Source: JAKFVC01 sp040386595
GTDB lineage: Bacteria; Planctomycetota; Planctomycetia; Planctomycetales; Planctomycetaceae
Direction of reading: 5' to 3'
Length of the DNA: 10,297 bases
NCBI GenBank assembly: GCA_040386595.1
Contig: JAZKFE010000123.1
Coordinates: 1 to 10,297 of the forward strand
Shown: piece by piece, positions 1-6,524 of the stretch
Position numbering within the stretch: the stretch's first letter is position 1
Layout: every line of letters starts with the position of its first letter
The notes under the pieces: generated by a model
Told to the model about the DNA's origin: nothing
The model's input: only the letters and a program-made list of their open reading frames with translations
The model's database searches: none
Made by a program: the position numbers and the translations under genes

Positions 1-98
1 ATCATTGCCGCATCGCGGTCCCGCTGTCAAGAGAATTAGATGCCTGTCCTTTAATGGGAGGAGGGGACCTTGGATCGAGTCGGGCCGTGGGCGGTTTG

Positions 99-1139
99 TT
101 AGTTGCGATTAGATTGGGTTACGGCGGCGAGGCTGGTCGGGCCGGACGTTAATAAAGAGGGCTCCCAATGATGGGCGGCCACCGAGACGATGCCCTCCAG
201 TAGGCTCGACATGTCCTCGGTCGATCGCAGATTGGGCAGCTGCGGACGCAAGCCGTCCATCAGACTGCGATTCATATGCGCCTGAAAGAGCTCGATCGCG
301 GTCGACTGATCACCGCGCAGCAAGGCCTCAATAATCCCCAGATGCTCGCGAAACGACCGCGACTGGTGACGCCGGTCGGACGGGCAAGTCAGACTGCAAT
401 ACATACTGCGACGAATGAGCGGCTTCACCAGATCGATCAGGACGGAACTCGTCGTCTGCTCGACCAGCGTGGTATGGAAGAGATAGTCAGCCTGCCGTCG
501 ATCACGTTCCGAGAGAGAATCAATCGATTGCAGGATCGTTTCGGTCTCGGACTTCAATTGCTCCAAGGTTCGCTGGGGAATCCGGTCACCGGCACGTCGC
601 AACACTTCGGATTCGAACATCGTGCGAATCTCGATCGTGTCAATCACGTCCTGCCAGGTCAACGAGCCGTAGCGCCAACCTCGGCGTGGAGCCCGGATCA
701 GAATTCCGTCTCGAGTCAGCCAGTCCAACGCATGTCGGACCGTTCCCATGCTAGCTCCAAACTGATCGGAGAAGCGGCGTGGATTAACGTCGGCGCCGAA
801 TTCACAATTCCCCTGAAGAATCCAGTCGAAGATCAACCAATAGGTGGCATCAATCTGAGATTGATGCTCGACGGCTCCCTCGGCAGGTTGCGGTTCCACG
901 GCCTGCGGCGCTTCGGTCGGCCACTGCGCCACGTAGGTATAACCGGAGGCCGTCTGCTGCACCCAGCCGTCATCAATCAGCCGCGAGAGCGCCTTGCGGA
1001 CCGTCGTCCGGCTGACATTCAGATGGGTCGCCAGCTTTCCGGCTTTTAGATAGGTCCCCAGTTCCAGCTGCCGCGACGATAACTGCCCCAGCAAATGGTT
1101 GTAGACCCGCTCTTCTAATAGCTCACGTTCGCCCGCCAT
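99..1139 (-). CDS. GntR-family regulator with two tandem winged-helix domains and a C-terminal FCD domain
   Basis: This 346-residue cytoplasmic protein is a predicted ligand-responsive DNA-binding regulator. Two GntR-type winged helices are visible. The first spans residues 8-70, with recognition-helix pattern VSRTTVRKAL then DDGWV. The second spans about 97-157, with GASMGTVRHAL then RDGILIRAPRRGW. A helical FCD ligand-binding domain fills about 163-295; D218, H222, H266 and H288 fit the Asp/three-His metal pocket of that family (FadR/FCD subgroup). Most FCD regulators are about 220-250 residues with one winged helix, so the second DNA-binding domain is the odd feature. The tail after 300 has no recognisable domain. 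The ATG is preceded by GGAG at 1145-1148, five bases away. It lies 77 bases downstream of the LRR lipoprotein gene in the same direction and could be co-transcribed. Family call is firm; effector and targets are unknown. Confidence 0.9.
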   Translation of the reverse strand: MAGERELLEERVYNHLLGQLSSRQLELGTYLKAGKLATHLNVSRTTVRKALSRLIDDGWVQQTASGYTYVAQWPTEAPQAVEPQPAEGAVEHQSQIDATYWLIFDWILQGNCEFGADVNPRRFSDQFGASMGTVRHALDWLTRDGILIRAPRRGWRYGSLTWQDVIDTIEIRTMFESEVLRRAGDRIPQRTLEQLKSETETILQSIDSLSERDRRQADYLFHTTLVEQTTSSVLIDLVKPLIRRSMYCSLTCPSDRRHQSRSFREHLGIIEALLRGDQSTAIELFQAHMNRSLMDGLRPQLPNLRSTEDMSSLLEGIVSVAAHHWEPSLLTSGPTSLAAVTQSNRN

Positions 1140-1216
1140 CCGTTCTCCAATACTTCAAACAGAATCACTCACTGTTTCCGCTGCCCACAGAACAGCCCGC
1201 CGAGCCCTTAATACTG

Positions 1217-2134
1217 TTAATACTGACTGATGACGTTCACCTCTGGCAGCAGCCCCCTCAGCCGGACGAGCCCGTCTCGTGTAATCTGCGTCCCATTCAC
1301 GTGAATCAGAGTCAACTCACGCAACTGCGAGAGTGGGTGCATTGGCTCCAACGCAGCATCCGATAGCTGAGTCTTCTCCAAAAATAGCCCCTTGAGATGC
1401 GGTGAACCAGATGCTAGGACGGCAGCCAGTGCTGGAACATCGGCATCTTGAATCAGTGTCCCATTGAGATACAACCGCTCCAACTTCGGCAGCCTGCCAA
1501 CGACCCTGACCACCCCCCCTCCAACTTTCGTTCCCGCCAGATGCAACAACTTCAACTCATCCATGCCAGACAATGGCGGCGCGTCCTTGAAATCAATCGG
1601 CGTGTTCTGCAAGTAGAGCGATTCCAAATGAGTCAGGCTAGAGAGATGTGACAAACCGGGTCCCTGCACTTGGGTGTCATCCAGATTCAACGTCGTCAAC
1701 TGCGTGAGTTTCGCAAGTTCAGCCAAGCCGGCATCGGTGATCGCACACCCGGCCAAATTCAGCTCACGCAACTCTTTTAAACCGGCCAAGGCCTGCAGGC
1801 CACGATCGGTCACCTGGGACTTTCCAATCCGTAAAACTTCCAGCTTCTTCAACTTCCCAATCGATTCCAGCCCCGCGTCACCAATCGCACTGTCGGTGAG
1901 AATCAGTGTCTCCAGCCCAGGCAGTGTGGCCAATTGCGCCGCCGCGGCATCGGTCATCACCGTAGAGGTAATCAACACCACGTGACCGTCGTGATCCAAC
2001 GCACTTTTCGCACCGGCTTTCGACACCAGACTGGCCAAGGCCTGTTGCTCGGGTGATGCGGAACCACAACCAATGCAGAAAATCCCACACAGGGCGCAGC
2101 CAAAAACGACTCGATAAAGGGACGACCCATGCAT
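1217..2134 (-). CDS. Leucine-rich-repeat lipoprotein
   Basis: The product is 305 residues. Its N-terminus is short and hydrophobic and ends in a lipobox-like CIGC, which puts the lipidated Cys at residue 23. The rest, about residues 51-303, consists of repeats of roughly 24 residues with the pattern LxxLxLxxTxITDxGLxxL (for example residues 99-113 and 146-162). This is the bacterial LRR type common in planctomycetes, normally a protein-protein interaction scaffold. No catalytic domain is attached. Start choice: an in-frame GTG three codons upstream (2141-2143) overlaps the best Shine-Dalgarno, AGGAG at 2143-2147, which sits 8 bases before the ATG at 2132-2134. The ATG is therefore preferred. 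The GntR-type regulator gene follows in the same direction. The binding partner is unknown. Confidence 0.85.
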   Translation of the reverse strand: MHGSSLYRVVFGCALCGIFCIGCGSASPEQQALASLVSKAGAKSALDHDGHVVLITSTVMTDAAAAQLATLPGLETLILTDSAIGDAGLESIGKLKKLEVLRIGKSQVTDRGLQALAGLKELRELNLAGCAITDAGLAELAKLTQLTTLNLDDTQVQGPGLSHLSSLTHLESLYLQNTPIDFKDAPPLSGMDELKLLHLAGTKVGGGVVRVVGRLPKLERLYLNGTLIQDADVPALAAVLASGSPHLKGLFLEKTQLSDAALEPMHPLSQLRELTLIHVNGTQITRDGLVRLRGLLPEVNVISQY

Positions 2135-2142
2135 TAGCTGCA

Positions 2143-2147
2143 CTCCT
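2143..2147 (-). promoter_or_regulatory. Shine-Dalgarno that decides the LRR lipoprotein start
   Basis: On the minus strand AGGAG is followed by 8 bases and then ATG (2134). The last G of this motif is also the first base of an in-frame GTG. A start caller taking the longest frame would pick that GTG, which would have no ribosome binding site of its own. Confidence 0.7.
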
Positions 2148-2371
2148 GAGAACCACGAACGGGCGAAAACAGAGAACCAAGCGACAGGATGAACCTATTG
2201 CATACCATAAAGTGGCTTTTTATTCCATGTGCCAAGAGGCAAGACATAATTTTCGAGGAAAGATTTCAATTTATTAACCACTAACCGCCCCCTAGAACGG
2301 GTCCAATCGCCGAGTGAATTCACACAAAATTAATACGCCTTCAGAGCTCCAATTCACTAGGCCAATCTGGT

Positions 2372-2815
2372 TCACCGAAAGCCATAGAACCAGACTTCGC
2401 CACCCGCCCCCGGAGTCAGATACCAGGCCAACACCCCCGCCTGAGCCCTGAAAATATCGCCTTCAAGCAGAATTTCACAAATATCTCTGCCACTCACACT
2501 CTTCCGTACAAACAGTCGGAAACCAAGTGTCTCGGAGTCGCCAAGCACACCTGACTGGCCCGTCCCGGCACGCTGTAAAACATCTGAACCTGTTCCCGGC
2601 CTTCAGGTTATTTCACGCACATGAAAAACGCCCTGACGGCAACCGAAGCAGAAAGCCACCTGTGGGTCGGTACAAGCACCCTGCAGATCGCCTGTGAGTT
2701 TTGCGTTAACGTCTTGTGAATACTCGGTTTCTGCAGCGTGGCCGGACAAACGGCGCTTGACAGTCATCTGTTTTTTTGTAATTATTGTCACATCACCTCG
2801 CCGTCGTTCTGGCAT
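2372..2815 (-). pseudogene. Possible decayed or unrecognised minus-strand reading frame
   Basis: From an ATG at 2815 the minus strand reads 70 codons to a TGA at 2603-2605, then continues in the same frame for 76 more codons to a TGA at 2372-2374. The downstream half has balanced, protein-like composition (hydrophobic and charged residues alternating, ending GEVWFYGFR). The upstream half contains CFGC. I recognise no family, and no good ribosome binding site is evident. It may be a gene broken by a stop codon, or simply a chance open frame. Confidence 0.15.
2757..2785 (+). promoter_or_regulatory. Candidate sigma-70-type promoter
   Basis: A perfect TTGACA (2757-2762) is followed after 17 bases by AATTAT (2780-2785), which matches four of six -10 positions. 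Transcription would start near 2792, about 385 bases before the pseudopilin ATG, so it would drive a long leader or a separate small transcript. A T7 run lies in the spacer. Planctomycete promoters are poorly defined, so this is only a candidate. Confidence 0.25.
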
Positions 2816-2897
2816 TCAAGGCAGGGATTTCGCGGTTCGTCTGAAATGCCTTCCGCAACTCGACACATTTCAAATGTGCTGAGTGGTGGATTCGTTA

Positions 2898-2923
2898 CTG
2901 AGCAAATACTCAGAGGCCTGAGT
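2898..2923 (+). other. Mutually exclusive small hairpins
   Basis: CTGAG (2898-2902) can pair with CTCAG (2909-2913) across a six-base loop. Alternatively ACTCAG (2908-2913) can pair with CTGAGT (2918-2923) across AGGC. A third CTGAGT copy lies at 2879-2884. The two pairings compete for the same strand. A further hairpin, CGATG-TTCA-CATCG, follows at 2951-2964. Confidence 0.3.
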
Positions 2924-3177
2924 CGGTATATCAAGTCTGCTACGTTCTTTCGATGTTCACATCGCGTTTTGGCGAGGGCTCTGTTTTGAACCTCCCAAAG
3001 TGCAGCAGCTGCGACCCACGGCCCTTGCCGTCATAAATATATAAAACTCGATTCTGTTCCGTCAGGTTCTAGTCGCCAGCCAGGTGCGCTCCATCTGTGC
3101 GTTGGCGTTTAGTGGTCATTGTCACTGCGCACGCTAATTCCGTTGCGCGCCTTTCACCCCGTGCCTGGAGAGATCCC

Positions 3178-4107
3178 ATGACAAGTCGGTCGAAGTTCCG
3201 CGGATTTACACTCATCGAACTGCTCGTTGTTATCGCAATCATTGCGGTACTCATTGCACTCCTGTTGCCCGCAGTTCAGCAGGCCCGCGAAGCAGCTCGC
3301 CGGTCTCAATGCCGTAACAATCTCAAGCAGATTGGCTTGGCACTGCACAACTATCATGAGCAAGTCGACAGCTTCCCCCCCGGGACCATCTTCGGTGACC
3401 AGGATTACGGCTGGGGCACATTCATCCTGCCCGGCCTGGACCAAGCCAACATTTACAACAAGATCAACTTCATTGGTTATGGCAGCACGGCCATCGTCAA
3501 CAATTCAACCTATACCGAACGCTCACTGCCGCTGGTTCCCGGCGTTACTGACGCCCTGTTGCCGGTCTTTCTCTGTCCGTCGAACAGCATGCTGACGCAC
3601 TCACCGGTTCGTGCCGGCGGCACACCGAGCGGCACGCTCGGTGGCTTCGCCCGTTCGGACTACAAGGGTTGCCTCGGATCAGGCGGTGGCGCGATCACCG
3701 GAATGTTCGGCAAGATTAAGTCGCTGTATCGCCCCACGCGAATCCGCGACGTTCTGGACGGCACCAGCAATACCTTCGCCGTCGGCGAGGGCTACACCAA
3801 GTTCGCCCGAGCCATTGATGGCCCCACACATCCGAATGTCGGCGATTTTCCGATTTGGTTGGGCACGAACGACCAACATCAGAATGTGGTCGCAGAAACC
3901 AGCGTCGCACACATCCCCAATGGTGGAAACGCCTTGGCTACAAGTGTCCTGAGCCAGTTTGACGACTGCTTCGCCAGCCTACACACCGGCGGCGTGATGT
4001 TCCTGTTTGCCGACGGATCAGTCCGTTTTATCTCGGACAACATCAACATGACCACCTACCAGAACCTGGGTGACAAAGCTGACGGTAACGTCGTCAGTGT
4101 TGAATAA
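3178..4107 (+). CDS. DUF1559 prepilin-type pseudopilin with H-X9-DG C-terminus
   Basis: The 309-residue product belongs to the DUF1559 / type II secretion pseudopilin-like family that is greatly expanded in planctomycetes. A short basic leader ends in G9; prepilin peptidase would cut before F10, giving mature FTLIELL with the conserved Glu at mature position 5 (E14). A hydrophobic helix runs to about residue 33 and is followed by the family's QQAREAARRSQC and LKQIGLALHNYH segments. The C-terminus has H269, nine residues, then D279-G280, the H-X9-DG motif. SNTFAVGEG (197-205) is another family hallmark. The frame is open upstream to 3097, but the ATG at 3178 is right for the leader and has GGAG at 3167-3170, seven bases away. 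The small lipoprotein gene follows, a common pairing. Function is unproven; it probably forms or decorates an envelope pseudopilus-like structure. Confidence 0.93.
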   Translation: MTSRSKFRGFTLIELLVVIAIIAVLIALLLPAVQQAREAARRSQCRNNLKQIGLALHNYHEQVDSFPPGTIFGDQDYGWGTFILPGLDQANIYNKINFIGYGSTAIVNNSTYTERSLPLVPGVTDALLPVFLCPSNSMLTHSPVRAGGTPSGTLGGFARSDYKGCLGSGGGAITGMFGKIKSLYRPTRIRDVLDGTSNTFAVGEGYTKFARAIDGPTHPNVGDFPIWLGTNDQHQNVVAETSVAHIPNGGNALATSVLSQFDDCFASLHTGGVMFLFADGSVRFISDNINMTTYQNLGDKADGNVVSVE

Positions 4108-4124
4108 GCATCTCAGCATCAAGC

Positions 4125-4150
4125 ACGAGGGTTACGCAAGTTGCCCTCGT
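4125..4150 (+). terminator. Hairpin just after the pseudopilin gene
   Basis: ACGAGGG (4125-4131) pairs perfectly with CCCTCGT (4144-4150) over a 12-base loop, 17 bases after the stop codon. The sequence after it is only moderately T-rich, so it may act as a weak terminator or an mRNA 3'-end stabiliser. Confidence 0.45.
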
Positions 4151-4175
4151 TCGATTCGTTAGATCTCTCCGGCAG

Positions 4176-4204
4176 GACTGCCCCCCATTTATGGCGGGGC
4201 AGTC
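4176..4204 (+). terminator. Strong hairpin, probable terminator or processing site between pseudopilin and lipoprotein genes
   Basis: GACTGCCCC (4176-4184) pairs with GGGGCAGTC (4196-4204). Past a one-base bulge two more C-G pairs close a six-base ATTTAT loop. A TTTT run starts at 4211. This is the most stable simple hairpin in the window. With the preceding hairpin it suggests that pseudopilin transcripts end or are processed here, leaving the lipoprotein at a lower level. Confidence 0.55.
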
Positions 4205-4344
4205 AGCCCGTTTTGGAACCTGCGTCGTGCTCCGCGAAGGACATGACGTTCATCGAGGCCGACTGACGACGAGTCCCGACACAGACTCATCGCGTACCGG
4301 CCCGATCAACTACAAACACTCCTGTGTACTTTTGGGTGACTGTG

Positions 4345-4788
4345 ATGCTACTGCCACTTCGTCATGCGGCGCTTCTCGCCGTCGGAATCTGTTCGCTTTC
4401 GGCCTGTCGCGGAGGCAATGAATTTGCGCTGGCTCCGGTGAGCGGAACGGTCAATTGCAACGGCGCTCCGTTAAAGGCCGGGCTGGTAGTGTTCGTGCCA
4501 GTCAGTACGACCGAAGAGAAGACCAACGATACCGGACGTTCGGCGTCAGGTATGATTCAGCCCGACGGCACGTTTCAGCTCACCACCTATGCTTCGAACG
4601 ACGGCGCGATTGTCGGAGCCCATACGGTTCAAGTCTTCGCGCCGGCCCCTGTGGATGACGATGCACCGCTGACGGATGCGAATCGCTACGCTTGCGGGAA
4701 TGCCCCCCTGCAACAGACAGTCGCGGAGGGAGATAACATCATCGACCTCGAACTCACGACCCCCAAGCCAGGAACCAAGCGACGCTAG
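4345..4788 (+). CDS. Small lipoprotein with carboxypeptidase-regulatory-like beta-sandwich fold
   Basis: The 147-residue product has a lipoprotein signal with lipobox LSAC, so the lipidated Cys is residue 21. After it come SGTVxCNGAPLKAGLVVFVP (33-52), GMIQPDGTFQLTTY (69-82) and GAIVGAHTVQV (87-97). This is the pattern of transthyretin/carboxypeptidase-regulatory-like small lipoproteins that commonly lie just downstream of DUF1559 genes in planctomycetes. The frame is open from a GTG at 4324, but the ATG at 4345 gives a normal signal peptide and has GGTGA at 4335-4339, five bases away. The ribosome binding site is weak. Role unknown; its position suggests a periplasmic partner of the pseudopilin. 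Confidence 0.85.
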   Translation: MLLPLRHAALLAVGICSLSACRGGNEFALAPVSGTVNCNGAPLKAGLVVFVPVSTTEEKTNDTGRSASGMIQPDGTFQLTTYASNDGAIVGAHTVQVFAPAPVDDDAPLTDANRYACGNAPLQQTVAEGDNIIDLELTTPKPGTKRR

Positions 4789-4864
4789 ATCGCCTTCGCA
4801 GGACCAAGACGGAATCTGTTCTGAACCTTGGCACTCCCGCGACTGCGTCAGGTTTCTTTTAGTA

Positions 4865-4985
4865 CTGTGTCACAGCGACAAATTTTGGTGCCACTGGCTC
4901 TGCCGGTGTTTTTCGGGACAGCCGCGAGCCTACCGGCACTGGCAATACCAGTGGCCCCCAATCCCAAGATGATGTTGTGACAGAG
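4865..4985. repeat. Long imperfect inverted repeat in the leader of the phosphoesterase-carboxylase operon
   Basis: Three arm segments pair in nested order. TGTCACA (4868-4874) pairs with TGTGACA (4976-4982), GCCACTGG (4890-4897) with CCAGTGGC (4948-4955), and TGCCGGT (4901-4907) with ACCGGCA (4932-4938). The apex loop is 24 bases. A competing perfect local hairpin, CACTGG-CAATA-CCAGTG (4937-4953), would use the same right-arm segment. The element ends about 83 bases before the phosphoesterase ATG. It could be a structured leader, a terminator for the lipoprotein gene, or a remnant of a small mobile element. It matches no riboswitch class I know. Confidence 0.45.
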
Positions 4986-5068
4986 CACGAGGCAAGCAAC
5001 GACTTTGTTCGATTCGCTTGCCGACCACTGATTAACAACGGCCAGCCGTATCTATTTGGAGTCTTCGG

Positions 5069-6514
5069 ATGCCTCACCCTTGTGCCAGCATGTTGCCGCC
5101 AGGCCTTTTCTCTCGATCTCGACGAAATCTGTTGCTGCTCCTGGCGTTGGCCGGGTTCTCGGCAACCACAGCCTTGGCACATGACGGGCACGATCATCCG
5201 CCAGAAACACCCAAGGCCGTCGACGAAACCGTTCTCTATCGCCCCACCGCCATGCCCGAACGTTTGCTGCTGACTTGGCATGCGAATCCGGCAACGTCGC
5301 AGGCGGTCACTTGGCGTACCGATGCCACGGTCACCAAAGCGTTCGCGGAAATCGCGGTCGCCACCGTCGGGCCGACCTTTACCGCCACCGCCAAGACGGT
5401 TCCGGCGAAGACGGGAAAGTACGCCAGCGACCTGGGTCCGGTCCATTTTCACACTGCAAAATTTGAAGATCTGAAACCGGAAACACTTTACGTCTATCGC
5501 GTTGGCGACGGCGTGAATTTCAGTGCTTGGTGCCACTTTCGCACAGCCAGCGCCGAACCCAAGCCCTTCACCTTCGTCTATTTCGGCGACGCTCAGAATG
5601 ACTTGAAGGCCCATTGGTCTCGAGTCTTTCGTGAAGCCTTTTCCGATGCCCCGCGAGCCATGTTCATGTTACATGCCGGCGATCTCGTGAATCGCGGCAA
5701 TCGGGAACCGGAATGGTGCGACTGGTGCGATGCCGGGGGTTGGGTCAATGCGACGATCCCCACGCTGGCCGTCACTGGCAACCATGAATATGACATTGAT
5801 CGCTTGGGAACATTGCCGACCGATCCAGTCGAAGTGAAAAAAATGCCCCGCAGTTTCACAAAGTCTTGGCGACACCGGTTCGAATTTCCGGACAACGGTC
5901 CGGTCGAGATGGCGGATCACCTGCGTGAAACCGTCTATTACGTCGACGTTCAAGGCGTTCGCATCATCGGCCTCAATTCGATGGAGGATCCCAAGGCCCA
6001 GGCCGTCTGGTTGGAATCGGTGCTCAGCAAGAACCCCAACCGCTGGACGATCATCTCGCATCACCACCCGGTGTACTCGGCGACGCTCGGCCGAGACAAC
6101 CCCGAAGTGCGTCACGCCTGGCAGCCGCTGTACGACAAGTATCGCGTCGACCTGGTGCTGCAAGGGCACGACCACGCTTACTTGCGGAGCGAACTCCGCA
6201 GTCACGAGAACATTCCGACGGGGGCGACGGCTCGCAGCCCGGCTGGTACGATGTATGTGGTCTCGGTCTCCGGCCCCAAACTGTACGACAAGGGAATTTC
6301 TGCTGGTGTCCGACGTGGTTCGCGCATGCAGCTGTACCAAGTGATTACGGTGGATGGCGATGAGTTGAAATATCAATCCAAGACGGCCACCGGAGAACTC
6401 TACGACGCCTTTACGCTGAAGAAACAGATGGGTGAAGTCAACCAACTCATCGAACAGGTCCCGAATACGCCGGAATACGTCACCGAGCCCGAAGCCGAAA
6501 AGAAAGCTCCATAA
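5069..6514 (+). CDS. Exported purple-acid-phosphatase-like metallophosphoesterase
   Basis: The 481-residue product has a signal peptide, probably cut after ALA (residue 37). A fibronectin-type N-terminal domain follows (about 62-160: LLLTWHANPATSQAVTW, then LKPETLYVYRVGDG). A calcineurin-like dinuclear metal phosphoesterase domain comes next, with all five motif blocks: FGDAQ (172-176), AGDLVNRG (203-210), GNHE (237-240), IISHHHP (328-334) and GHDHAYLR (366-373). This is the layout of purple acid phosphatases. However, the Tyr of GDxxY, which gives the purple iron centre, is Asn (N208), so it is PAP-like rather than a classical PAP. Other oddities are a mature N-terminus of HDGHDH and a CDWC (217-220) between motifs II and III. 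The ATG has TGGAG at 5057-5061, seven bases upstream. It is the first gene of an operon with the carboxylase homologue 10 bases later. The substrate, probably an extracytoplasmic phosphoester, is unknown. Confidence 0.92.
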   Translation: MPHPCASMLPPGLFSRSRRNLLLLLALAGFSATTALAHDGHDHPPETPKAVDETVLYRPTAMPERLLLTWHANPATSQAVTWRTDATVTKAFAEIAVATVGPTFTATAKTVPAKTGKYASDLGPVHFHTAKFEDLKPETLYVYRVGDGVNFSAWCHFRTASAEPKPFTFVYFGDAQNDLKAHWSRVFREAFSDAPRAMFMLHAGDLVNRGNREPEWCDWCDAGGWVNATIPTLAVTGNHEYDIDRLGTLPTDPVEVKKMPRSFTKSWRHRFEFPDNGPVEMADHLRETVYYVDVQGVRIIGLNSMEDPKAQAVWLESVLSKNPNRWTIISHHHPVYSATLGRDNPEVRHAWQPLYDKYRVDLVLQGHDHAYLRSELRSHENIPTGATARSPAGTMYVVSVSGPKLYDKGISAGVRRGSRMQLYQVITVDGDELKYQSKTATGELYDAFTLKKQMGEVNQLIEQVPNTPEYVTEPEAEKKAP

Positions 6515-6517
6515 GGA
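6513..6517 (+). promoter_or_regulatory. Ribosome binding site overlapping the upstream stop codon
   Basis: AAGGA lies seven bases before the ATG at 6525 and shares two bases with the phosphoesterase TAA (6512-6514). This fixes the carboxylase start at 6525 although the frame is open back to 6432, and it argues for translational coupling. Confidence 0.7.
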
Positions 6518-6524
6518 CTCGCGA

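Larger units (their letters stand above)
2135..3177. other. Long gene-poor region between the LRR gene and the pseudopilin gene
   Basis: This stretch of about 1.04 kb holds no open frame with a ribosome binding site and recognisable protein. Visible elements are an AT-rich segment upstream of the LRR gene (about 2200-2280) and a minus-strand frame that stays open, apart from one TGA, from 2815 to 2372. There is also a TTGACA box with an AATTAT at 17 bases (2757-2785), and a T7 run at 2771-2777. Small hairpins lie at 2898-2923 and 2951-2964, and an AT-rich TATAAA-like patch at 3034-3045 lies about 130 bases before the pseudopilin. It probably contains divergent promoters and untranslated leader. 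A small RNA or a decayed gene is possible but unproven. Confidence 0.5.

Noticed and set aside
276..1049. A 257-codon plus-strand open frame antisense to the GntR-type regulator.
   Set aside because: The regulator on the other strand has two winged helices and an FCD domain, while this frame has no domain or signal and is a shadow.
2771..2777. T7 run taken as an intrinsic terminator.
   Set aside because: The only hairpin before it is a four-pair ACAG/CTGT stem, too weak for a confident terminator call. The A7 on the other strand could be a slippage site, but only inside a doubtful frame.
2984..2994. An 11-base word, TTTTGAACCTC, repeated exactly at 8070-8080.
   Set aside because: It has no shared flanking sequence and no common context, so it is probably chance.
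3097..3177. An upstream extension of the pseudopilin by 27 residues.
   Set aside because: It would place the prepilin cleavage site behind an atypically long leader, and the ATG at 3178 has its own good ribosome binding site.
4850..5053. Another minus-strand frame across the inverted repeat, with a hydrophobic stretch in the middle.
   Set aside because: About 70 codons, no clear ribosome binding site and no recognisable family. The paired repeat arms can produce such frames by chance.
4859..5614. A 251-codon minus-strand open frame opposite the phosphoesterase gene.
   Set aside because: Most of it lies antisense to a well-supported gene and its composition fits a shadow frame. The part outside the gene (4859-5068) overlaps the inverted repeat and has no family I recognise.
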